Part shown: in pieces, positions 9,601 through 16,114 of the stretch | Layout: each line of letters begins with the position of its first letter | Position numbering within the stretch: the stretch's first letter is position 1 | Notes under the pieces: generated by a model | Told to the model about the DNA's origin: nothing | Seen by the model: the letters and a program-made list of their open reading frames with translations, nothing else | The model's database searches: none | DNA from: Hyphomonadaceae bacterium UBA7672 | Lineage (GTDB): Bacteria > Pseudomonadota > Alphaproteobacteria > Caulobacterales > Hyphomonadaceae | Direction of reading: 5' to 3' | DNA length: 64,000 bases | Assembly: GCA_002483135.1 (NCBI GenBank) | Contig: DLHI01000007.1 | Span: 186,001-250,000 of the forward strand | Position numbers and translations under genes: made by a program

Positions 9601-11858
9601 ATCTGGGTCGTGGTGAGCGCCGCCATCTGCGTCGCGGTCAGCGCGCCCATCTGGGTCGTATCGAGCGCCGACAGGTTGGTGGTGCTGAGCGAGCGGATCT
9701 GCGTGGCGCTCAGCTGCGTCAGCTGGGTCGTTGAGAAGGCGGCGACCTGGTCAGCGTCGATGTTGGCGACCTGCGTGGTCGAGAGCGCGCGCATCTGCGT
9801 GGTCGTGATACCGCCGATCTGCGTCTCATCGAACTGTGCGAAGTTGGTCGAGCTGAGCGCGCTCAGCAGGGCGGGCGTCAGCGCGCCGATCTGGGTCGAG
9901 GTCAGGGCTGCTACGTTGGAGGTCTCGAGCGCCGCGACCTGGGTGGTGGCGAGGTTCGAGATTTGCGTCGTCGTCAGGGAGGCGATCTGCGTGTCGGCCA
10001 GCGCGACGAGGTTCGTGGTGGTCAGCGACTTGATCTGCGTGGTCGTGAGGGCAGCCAGCTGCGTCGTGTCGAGGGCGCCGATCGCTGTCTCGTTGAGGTC
10101 GCGCACCTGCGTCGTCGCAAGGCCAGCGATCTGCGTGGTGGTGAACTCGGCGATGTCGGCGGCTTCCAGATCCTCGATCTGCGTCGAGGTCAGCGAGCGG
10201 ACCTGCGTCGCGCTCAGCGCCGCGAACTGCGTCGAGGAGAAGGCGCGGAGCGCTTCGCTGGTCAGCTGCGAGAGCTGCGTGGTGGCCAGCGCGGCGGCCT
10301 GCGTCGTCGCCATGGCGGCGATGTTCGTTTCGGTCAGCGCGGCGACTTGCGTCGTCGACAGGCGCAGGACCTGCGTGGTGGTCAGAGCCGAGAGCTGCGT
10401 CTCGTTGAAGGCGTTGAGGTTGGTGGTCGAGATCGACTGCACCTGCCCCGTCGTGAACGCCGCAATCTGCGTGGCGGCAAGGTCGCTGATGCCGGTCGAC
10501 GACAGCGCGCCGACCTGCGCGGTCGACAGGGCGGCAATCTGGGCCGTGCCGAGCTTGGCGACGTCCGAGCCTTCCATGGCGCCGATCTGGGTCGTCGTGA
10601 GGGCGCGGACCTGTGTGGCGGTGAACGAGCCGAAGCGGGTCGCGTCGATACCGGAAATCGCGGTCGCGTCGAGCGCAGCGATCTGCGTGTTGGTAAGGCC
10701 GCGAACCTGGGTGGTGTTCAGGGAGTTGATCTTGGTGGCGTCGATCGCATTGAGGTTGGTGGTCGAGATGGCGCCGACCTGCGTCGCCGTCAGAGCGCCG
10801 ACCTGGGTCGCATCGAGCGCGGCGAAAATTTCGGACGTGAAGTTGCGGATCTGAGTGGTCGAGAGCGAGGCGACCTGCGTGGTCGTGAAGGCCTGGACCT
10901 GCGTGTCGGCAAGGCCGCCGAGCTGTGTCGAGGTCAGCGACTGGGCCTGCGTGTTGGTCAGCGCGCCGATCTGGGTGGTGGTGAACTCTGCGACGTCGTT
11001 GGCGTCGAGTCCGGCGATCTGCGAGGTGGAGAGGGCGCGGAGCTGCGTCGTGGTAAGGGCTGCCGCCTGGTTGGCGTCGAGGGCGGAAAGGTTGGTGGAC
11101 GACATCGCCAGCAGCTGCGTCGTCGTCAGCGCGGAGACCTGCTCCGTCGTCATGCCGGCGACGTGCGTGGTGTTGAGCGCGCGGATCTGGTTGGTGGAGA
11201 GCGCGGCGAGTTGGGTTGTCGTGAATTCCGCGATGTCGGCGCTTTCCAGTGCGCCGATCTGGGTGCTGTTGAGGGCCTGGATCACGGACGATGAGATCGC
11301 GCCGACCTGCGTCGCATCAAGAGCCGCCACGGCGTCCGTGGCGAGGCGCACCATCTGAGTGCGCGTGAAGGCGGATACCTGAGTCGAGGACAGTTCCTGG
11401 ATGTCCGTCGCGTCGAGGCCCGCGACCTGCGAAGTCGAGAAGGAGCCGATTTGCGTGGTGGTGAGCGCGCCAGCTTGCGTGGCGTCGAGCGCCGAAAGGT
11501 TGGTCGACGACAGGCCGGCGATCTGGGAAGTCGAAAAGCCGGCGATCGCCGTTGTTTCCATCGTGGAGACCTGCCCCGCCGCAAGCGCGCCGAGCTGCTG
11601 CGCCGTCAGCGCCAGCAGCTGGTTCGAGGTCAGCACGACACTTGAGTTGATCGAGGGGATCTGGGTGGTCTGGAGCGCCCTCACCTGCGTGGTGGAGAAG
11701 GCTTCAAACTGGCCTGCCGTGAAGGCGTCGATGCCAGTTGTCGTGAAGGCCGCGACCTGCGTGGTCGTCAGCGACTGGATCGAGGTGCTCGACAGTGACT
11801 GGATGGCCGTCGTGGACAGATTGCGAATCTGCGCGACTGACAGCGAGGAGATAGACAT
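6690..11858 (-). CDS. Giant Ser/Thr-rich octad-repeat protein (1722 aa)
   Basis: The largest gene here. After MSISS, residue 6 onward is a chain of 8-residue units of the form [L/F]-[S/T/D/N]-x-[S/T]-[Q/N/D]-[V/I/L]-x-[A/G/S]. By hand I count 213 full octads plus one 6-residue unit (residues 70-75) and a final 7 residues, which sums exactly to 1722. I see no Cys or Trp, only two Pro and a single Tyr near the C-terminus. There is no Sec signal, no lipobox, no membrane segment and no known domain. Neighbouring repeats differ at synonymous sites, so the frame is under protein-level selection. AGGA lies about 10 bases before the ATG. Likely a fibrous or solenoid surface protein or scaffold; the downstream GT41 gene suggests O-glycosylation. 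I do not recognise a named family. Antisense open frames across it are shadows of the 24-bp periodicity. Confidence 0.85.
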   Translation of the reverse strand: MSISSLSVAQIRNLSTTAIQSLSSTSIQSLTTTQVAAFTTTGIDAFTAGQFEAFSTTQVRALQTTQIPSINSSVVLTSNQLLALTAQQLGALAAGQVSTMETTAIAGFSTSQIAGLSSTNLSALDATQAGALTTTQIGSFSTSQVAGLDATDIQELSSTQVSAFTRTQMVRLATDAVAALDATQVGAISSSVIQALNSTQIGALESADIAEFTTTQLAALSTNQIRALNTTHVAGMTTEQVSALTTTQLLAMSSTNLSALDANQAAALTTTQLRALSTSQIAGLDANDVAEFTTTQIGALTNTQAQSLTSTQLGGLADTQVQAFTTTQVASLSTTQIRNFTSEIFAALDATQVGALTATQVGAISTTNLNAIDATKINSLNTTQVRGLTNTQIAALDATAISGIDATRFGSFTATQVRALTTTQIGAMEGSDVAKLGTAQIAALSTAQVGALSSTGISDLAATQIAAFTTGQVQSISTTNLNAFNETQLSALTTTQVLRLSTTQVAALTETNIAAMATTQAAALATTQLSQLTSEALRAFSSTQFAALSATQVRSLTSTQIEDLEAADIAEFTTTQIAGLATTQVRDLNETAIGALDTTQLAALTTTQIKSLTTTNLVALADTQIASLTTTQISNLATTQVAALETSNVAALTSTQIGALTPALLSALSSTNFAQFDETQIGGITTTQMRALSTTQVANIDADQVAAFSTTQLTQLSATQIRSLSTTNLSALDTTQMGALTATQMAALTTTQIGGLVSGDMAELTTTQLQALITSQVSALGTEAFAALDTTQVQALRTTQVAGLTTTQINALDAADMVEFTTTQVAALNTTQVAGLNATNVQAMTTTQVASLNTTQVKSLTSTSIAALDATQVEALTTTQIKSLTATQIGDLAAEDVAEFTTTQIGALVNTQLVALTSTNMANLAETQIAAISAIGVKALSTTNFAALAETQLAALTTTHIASLTTSQLQALNETKFAAFTETQLGALTTTQVAIISETNLSALEATQVAALSTAQLQRLTTTQLNGLSTTDIAEFTTTQIAALSTTQVRGLSDTNVGALADTQIAALTTTQLAAATTSNIAALDTTQVGVLTTTQLGAVTGTQLAGLTAADMAEFTADQIGSFTNTQARSLTATSLADLADTQIQAFSTTSLRGISATAFGALSETQLSSLTTDQVSSLVTAQLSALTSTKFGAFTETQIEALTTTQVAGISSTNLTSLGATQIASLSETQVAALTATQVGALSTDNVAALTETQVGALTTTQVKALSTTNLSALEATQAAALTTTQIANLTTTQAGALTGTDITELSAEQMGAFTSTLLARLGTEAVVALDANQIAEFNSTQIAALTTTQLSALEAGDIAEFNETQIATLTATQVRALTTTAVAALAETQMAALTTAQVQALSTTSLSDLEASQVAAMTTTQVRAITAAQITALSTTDVQEFTTDQVAAFTTTQLNAFSSTKFAALTDAQIAAMTLTQVQSISATNLSALDLTQIAALSTDQVGALTTTQLAGLSVTNLSGFEASQMEALSTTQVKALTTTQIAGLEATDIAELNNTQIGALTTTQVGALTSTNIASLTDAQVAALADTQLARLSTSVIHALDTTQLGSLSTTQVQAFTTTQMAAMDATDLDELSAGQLAALTTAQVRALTTTVIGDISSQAFGSFDVTQIAQLTTTQIDNLTTTNLSALTSTQLGGFTGAQVAGFDDAQLEAYLVGMSA
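6714..11843 (-). repeat. Array of 24-bp coding repeats (octads)
   Basis: This is the repeat tract within the giant gene: residues 6-1715. The unit is 24 bp, typically reading L-T-T-T-Q-V-A-A in protein. The only phase break is a 6-residue unit early on; residues 76-1715 contain 205 consecutive octads. Variant octads ending D-[I/V/M]-x-E and usually followed by Phe mark a higher-order pattern (see findings). Units vary in codon choice, so it is not a recent slippage product. Confidence 0.9.
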
Positions 11859-11886
11859 GGCCGGACCATCCTGGTCGTAGTCTCAA

Positions 11887-11903
11887 GTCGACATTCGGTC
11901 GAC
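11887..11903. promoter_or_regulatory. Operator-like double GTCGAC palindrome
   Basis: Two copies of the palindrome GTCGAC are separated by ATTCG, giving an 11-bp centre-to-centre spacing, about one helical turn. The site lies 29-45 bases upstream of the giant gene's start codon, where a regulator would block or assist transcription or act in the leader. The regulator is unknown. Confidence 0.3.
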
Positions 11904-11980
11904 GCGCATCTACACGCGGCGGTCAGCTAGCCGACCTCCACGATGGCACTTTTCACACTCAATGGTTTCCATCCGGTTTC

Positions 11981-11995
11981 CGGCAAATTTTGCCG
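11981..11995. promoter_or_regulatory. Perfect palindrome CGGCAAA-T-TTTGCCG
   Basis: A perfect 7-bp inverted repeat with a one-base centre, typical in form of a dimeric regulator operator. It lies 123 bases from the giant gene's start and 262 bases from the amidase start, so either could be its target. Chance occurrence is possible. Confidence 0.3.
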
Positions 11996-12256
11996 ATTCA
12001 CCAAGAGTCCCAAGGATTTTTCCGGGTTAACGGGCGTCTCGAAACGAGTCCGGAAACCACGCGTGCGCGCATGCCCCGCGATTTGCGAAACGTCGCGAAA
12101 CCTGCGGTCTTGCGAGGTTTTGCGCGCAGGTTTGCGGCCCCGGCGGCTCGGTTAAGGAATTGGCAGTCGAGATTGACGCCGACCTCAATTCGCCGGTCGT
12201 CTCGACACGCGCGACAGGCGGTGATGTGGTCGCCTGCAGTTTTCGGAGGGGCCTCC

Positions 12257-13846
12257 ATGAAAAAAATTCTGGCCAGCGTTTCACTTTTTCTTGTGGCGGC
12301 CTGCCAGGCGGAGACGCCGCCAGCAGCTCCGGACAAGGACGATTTTTCAGCCCTCGTGGTCGAGCCGAGATCGCTGGTCGACATCGCGGCTGATATTGCT
12401 TCGAAGAAGACGACCTCGGCGGCCGTCGTGCAGGCTTTCCTTGATCGCATCGCGGCCGTTGATGACGCCGGGCCGACGCTGAACGCCGTGCTGGCGCTCA
12501 ATCCCAATGCACTGGCCGACGCCAAGGTGCTGGATGCGCTGTTGGCCGAAGGCATCAGCAAGGGCCCGCTGCATGGCGTGCCGATCCTGCTGAAGGACAA
12601 TATCGATTCGGCTGATCCCATGCCGACGACCGCAGGCTCGCTGGCGCTGCAACTGAACGTCACCGGGCGGGATGCGCCGCTCGTGGCGCGGTTGCGGGCG
12701 GCGGGCGCCGTGATTCTCGGCAAGACCAATCTCAGCGAATGGGCCAATTTCCGCTCCAGCGCGTCGACGTCCGGATGGAGCGCCGTCGGCGGGCAGACGC
12801 GCAATCCGCATGTGCTGGACCGCAATCCCTGCGGCTCGTCGGCCGGTTCAGGCGCCGCGATGGCAGCTGGCCTTGCGGCCGCGACCATTGGCACCGAGAC
12901 GGATGGCTCGATCGTGTGCCCCTCCTCCGCCAATGGCATTGTGGGTCTGAAACCAACCGTGGGGCTGGTCTCCCGCACCCATATCGTGCCGATCAGCGCG
13001 ACGCAGGACACGGCCGGGCCGATGGTGCTGACCGTCGCGGACGCCGCCCTTCTCCTATCCGTCATCGCGGGCGCAGATCCGGCAGACCCGGCAACTGCAG
13101 AAGCAGACACCCGCAAGCAGGATTATGCTGCGGCGCTCGATCCCAACGCACTGCAGGGCAAGCGCATCGGCGTGGCGCGGTTCGAGAGCGGCTATCACGG
13201 CCCGACCGACGCCGCCTTCGCCGAAGCGCTTGAGGTGCTGAAGGCGGCAGGCGCGGAACTGGTGGAGATCGAGGAATTCGGCGGTGACATGCGAGCCATG
13301 GGCGAAGCCGAATACACTGTCTTGCTCGCCGAATTCCGTGCGGGCCTGGAGGCCTACCTTGCAACGGCGCCGGCGGCCGTGAAGGCAAGGACGCTGGCCG
13401 ACCTCATTGCGTTCAATGCCGCGACCCTGGCCGAGACGGAACATTTCGGCCAGGAGATTTTCGAGGAAGCGGCCAAGGCGCCCGCGCTGACTGACAAGGC
13501 CTATCTCGATGCGAAGGCCACGGCGGCGCGACTTGCCGGGCCAGGCGGCATCGACCGGTTGCTGGCCGACAACAATGTCGTCGCCCTCGTTGCGCCGACC
13601 GGTGGACCAGCCTGGCCGACTGACCCGGTAACGGGCGACCACTTCCTCGGTTCATCGTCGGGCCTTGCCGCCATCTCAGGCTATCCGAGCATCACGGTTC
13701 CGATGGGCGAGGTACGCGATCTGCCGGTCGGCCTGTCATTCTTCGGCGCCAAATGGTCGGAAGCGACGCTGCTGGGTCTTGCCTATGCCTATGAACAGAA
13801 ATCGCAGGCGCGCACGGCGCCCGAATTCTTCCGTACGCTTCCCTAG
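12257..13846 (+). CDS. Amidase-signature (AS) family amidase, lipoprotein
   Basis: A 529-residue AS-family hydrolase with the Ser-cisSer-Lys triad: Lys in VPILLKDN, the cis-Ser in NPCGSSAGSGAAMAAG, and the nucleophile in GTETDGSIVCPSS. It should hydrolyse an amide, substrate unknown. The N-terminus MKKILASVSLFLVAACQAE is a lipoprotein signal with lipobox VAAC, so the enzyme works outside the cytoplasm, unlike the cytosolic GatA relatives. The start at 12257 follows a strong GGAGGGG ribosome-binding site and is preferred to the much longer upstream frame (from 11990). The gene is divergent from the giant repeat gene. Confidence 0.9.
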   Translation: MKKILASVSLFLVAACQAETPPAAPDKDDFSALVVEPRSLVDIAADIASKKTTSAAVVQAFLDRIAAVDDAGPTLNAVLALNPNALADAKVLDALLAEGISKGPLHGVPILLKDNIDSADPMPTTAGSLALQLNVTGRDAPLVARLRAAGAVILGKTNLSEWANFRSSASTSGWSAVGGQTRNPHVLDRNPCGSSAGSGAAMAAGLAAATIGTETDGSIVCPSSANGIVGLKPTVGLVSRTHIVPISATQDTAGPMVLTVADAALLLSVIAGADPADPATAEADTRKQDYAAALDPNALQGKRIGVARFESGYHGPTDAAFAEALEVLKAAGAELVEIEEFGGDMRAMGEAEYTVLLAEFRAGLEAYLATAPAAVKARTLADLIAFNAATLAETEHFGQEIFEEAAKAPALTDKAYLDAKATAARLAGPGGIDRLLADNNVVALVAPTGGPAWPTDPVTGDHFLGSSSGLAAISGYPSITVPMGEVRDLPVGLSFFGAKWSEATLLGLAYAYEQKSQARTAPEFFRTLP

Positions 13847-13906
13847 AGTGGCGGAACTTTTCCAGCTGCCGCGTGTTTGCACCTATCGGGATGATGGAGT
13901 GGGACG

Positions 13907-14275
13907 ATGAAGCGAACCCTGATCACCGTGGCGACGCTGGTCGCCGCCGCATGCTCCTCAATGCCAAGTGGGCAATCGCTCGCGGGCTTTTCCGAGGAGT
14001 CAATGTCGGGCGGGCGTCATCGCATCGCCTATGCGGCGCCGGACGCCGCCTCCCCCCGTGTGGTGGGTGACAGGGCGCTCGCGCGCGCGGCGCAGGTGAC
14101 GCTGGATGCCGGCAATGAATGGTTCGAAATCCAGAGCCGTGTCGACGGCAAGCTGAACGGCCACAATACACAGACGCTGGTCATCGTGATGGGCAAGGGC
14201 GAGTCGCTGGCAGGCGGACCCAAGCAGTATGACGCCAAGCAGACCCTGGCCTCGCTGCGCGACAAGATCAGCTGA
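13907..14275 (+). CDS. Small lipoprotein, CC0125/CC1285-like (short paralogue)
   Basis: A 122-residue lipoprotein (lipobox VAAACSS region, Cys about 16) with the core RALARAAQVTLDAGNEWFEIQS and a C-terminal GKGESLAGGPKQYDAKQTL. It is clearly paralogous to the next gene, which has RAAQLTLENGGDWFEIV and GRGEALAGSPSIYDAQDTF. The architecture matches the lipoproteins known from Caulobacter as CC0125/CC1285 family; no function is established. It is shorter than its neighbour in the middle, lacking the Cys-containing insert. GGAGTGGGACG before the ATG is a good ribosome-binding site. Confidence 0.75.
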   Translation: MKRTLITVATLVAAACSSMPSGQSLAGFSEESMSGGRHRIAYAAPDAASPRVVGDRALARAAQVTLDAGNEWFEIQSRVDGKLNGHNTQTLVIVMGKGESLAGGPKQYDAKQTLASLRDKIS

Positions 14276-14359
14276 CGCCAACGCGTTTCCTTCCGGAACC
14301 AGAACAACGAACGGCGCGTTTGCCGAGTTGAAGGGACCGTGTTCCAGGGAGGCTAGGCC

Positions 14360-14881
14360 ATGCGCACCGTCATCATCGCCGCGTATTCTGCATTGTTCAT
14401 CGTGGGCGCCTGCGCGTCGGGTCCGGATTATGCTCCTGCAGCAAGCGCAGAAGCCTTGGGTTATTCGGACCAGCGCATTGAGAACGACCGCTGGCGCGTG
14501 AGTTATCGCGGCGACACGAAGATGTCGTCCGCGGCTGTCCAGGATTACGCCCTCATGCGTGCGGCGCAGCTGACGCTGGAAAACGGCGGCGACTGGTTCG
14601 AGATCGTCACAGCCGATACCGATGCCGACGCGAAGCGTCGCTATTCGACCCATACCGACTACGAGTCACAGTTCGCCGTGCAGCAATCCTGCGGACTTCT
14701 CGGCTGCAGCAGCCGCCTCGTGCCCGTGATGACGCGCACGGAGCACGACGTCGTAGACACTCGCACCGTCTATGAGCACGTCATCGAATTCCGCATCGGC
14801 AGGGGTGAGGCGCTGGCCGGATCGCCCAGCATCTACGACGCGCAGGACACGTTCAGCACACTGAAGGCGCGCCTAGGCTAG
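14360..14881 (+). CDS. CC0125/CC1285-family lipoprotein
   Basis: A 173-residue lipoprotein (lipobox VGACAS) with the family core GYSDQRIENDRWRVSYRG and DYALMRAAQLTLENGGDWFEIV. A central insert carries two Cys (QQSCGLLGCSS) that may form a disulfide. Paralogous to the gene 84 bp upstream; the pair probably arose by tandem duplication and is likely co-transcribed. The family is widespread in Caulobacterales and relatives and is of unknown role in the envelope. Confidence 0.82.
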   Translation: MRTVIIAAYSALFIVGACASGPDYAPAASAEALGYSDQRIENDRWRVSYRGDTKMSSAAVQDYALMRAAQLTLENGGDWFEIVTADTDADAKRRYSTHTDYESQFAVQQSCGLLGCSSRLVPVMTRTEHDVVDTRTVYEHVIEFRIGRGEALAGSPSIYDAQDTFSTLKARLG

Positions 14882-14922
14882 GAATAGCCAGGGGCGTTTG
14901 ACATGACCCGCATTCAGGCAGA

Positions 14923-14949
14923 GCCTCCCCGCGCATTTCGTGGGGAGGC
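14923..14949 (+). promoter_or_regulatory. Hairpin occluding the ribosome-binding site of the SDR gene
   Basis: GCCTCCCC (14923-14930) pairs perfectly with GGGGAGGC (14942-14949), an 8-bp stem with an 11-base loop. The 3' arm contains the GGGGAGG Shine-Dalgarno sequence of the gene starting at 14953, so the fold would hide it. It could act as a translational switch or be a terminator remnant for the lipoprotein gene upstream. Confidence 0.45.
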
Positions 14950-14952
14950 CGC

Positions 14953-15975
14953 ATGGCGACGCGCGTACTGGTGACCGGCGCTTCGGGTTTCGTTGCGCAG
15001 CATCTGATCCTGCAATTGCTGGCGAAGGGATATGAGGTTCGCGGCACGCTGCGTTCGCTGAAGCGCGGGGATGAAGTGAAGGCGGTGCTGGCGAAGCACG
15101 ATCCCCGCGCGAACGGCATCACCTTTGTCGAAGCCGACCTTTCCTCCGACGCAGGCTGGGCCGATGCGGTCAAGGACTGCGTGTTTGTGCACCATGTCGC
15201 CTCGCCCTTCCCCGCCGTGCACCCAAAGGACGAGAACGACCTGATCCGCCCCGCCCGCGAAGGCGCGCTACGCGTGCTGAAGGCGGCGAAGGCGGCAGGC
15301 GTCAAGCGCGTGGTGATGACATCCTCGATGGCGGCCATCGCCTATGGCCATGGCGACAAGCGGGCGGAGATTTCCGACGAGACCATGTGGTCGAACCCGG
15401 ACGGGCCGGACAACACGCCCTACACCAAATCAAAGACGCTCGCCGAGCGCGCGGCCTGGGACTATGTGAATGGTGAAGGCAGGGGGCTGGAACTCGTCAC
15501 CATCAATCCGACCGGCATCCTGGGACCTGCACTGTCGGCCGATGTCTCGACCTCGCTGGAAATCCCGATCCGTCTCATGAACGGCAAGACGCCCGGCATT
15601 CCACGACTGGGCTTTGCGCTGGTCGATGTGCGCGACGTGGCCGAATGCCATGTGAAGGCAATGGAACTGCCGGAAGCCGCCGGCGAGCGATTCCTCGCAA
15701 GCGAAGGATTCCTCTGGTTCTCCGAGGCCGCCGAAATCCTGCGGAAGAAATTCCCGACCTATGACCGCAAGATACCGAAGCGGAAGATTCCCGACTGGGC
15801 CCTGAAGCTGATGGCTGTGTTCCAGCCTGTCTACCGGCAGACGGTCACCGAGCTGGGGCGGACGCGCAAGGCCAGCAACGCCAAGGCCTCCCGCATTCTG
15901 GGCGTGAAATTCAGGACCGCCGAGGACGCCCTGGTCGCCTCGGCCGAGTCCTTGATCCAGCTCAAGGTTATCTGA
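14953..15975 (+). CDS. NAD(P)-dependent epimerase/dehydratase (DFR-like extended SDR)
   Basis: A 340-residue extended short-chain dehydrogenase with the Rossmann motif VTGASGFVAQHL at the N-terminus, Ser-Tyr-Lys catalysis (TSSMAAIAYG, then YTKSKTLAE), and NPTGILGPAL. Overall it resembles the dihydroflavonol-4-reductase/aldehyde-reductase branch, which reduces carbonyl substrates with NAD(P)H. The substrate cannot be told. The ribosome-binding site is strong but lies in a hairpin (see 14923-14949). Second half includes FALVDVRDVAECHVKAM, standard for the group. Confidence 0.9.
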   Translation: MATRVLVTGASGFVAQHLILQLLAKGYEVRGTLRSLKRGDEVKAVLAKHDPRANGITFVEADLSSDAGWADAVKDCVFVHHVASPFPAVHPKDENDLIRPAREGALRVLKAAKAAGVKRVVMTSSMAAIAYGHGDKRAEISDETMWSNPDGPDNTPYTKSKTLAERAAWDYVNGEGRGLELVTINPTGILGPALSADVSTSLEIPIRLMNGKTPGIPRLGFALVDVRDVAECHVKAMELPEAAGERFLASEGFLWFSEAAEILRKKFPTYDRKIPKRKIPDWALKLMAVFQPVYRQTVTELGRTRKASNAKASRILGVKFRTAEDALVASAESLIQLKVI

Positions 15976-16114
15976 AAACATCGCCCGGCCGATCACGTCT
16001 CTTTGTGCCGCCGCGGCGTTCCGGACGCTTCGCATGTGGCGCGAGGATGGGCTAAAGCCCTTGCACTGATCGGCGGCCCACGCCGGCAAACAAAGAATCA
16101 CGGGGAGTGTTCAC

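Larger units (their letters stand above)
11859..12256. other. 398-bp divergent intergenic region with candidate operators
   Basis: No gene is supported here. It separates the divergent giant repeat gene and amidase gene and should hold both promoters. I see two palindromes (listed separately), a direct repeat GGTTTCC at 11965 and 11975, and an AT-richer stretch around 11950-12030. No convincing -35/-10 pair stood out for the repeat-protein gene. Confidence 0.5.

Noticed and set aside
6645..11880. Many long plus-strand open frames rich in Arg/Gly or Val/Ser repeats
   Set aside because: They are antisense to the octad array; the 24-bp period keeps all frames open. They lack starts with ribosome-binding sites and resemble no protein.
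12245..12256. GGAGGGGCCTCC palindrome at the amidase ribosome-binding site
   Set aside because: The 2-base centre is too small for a hairpin loop.
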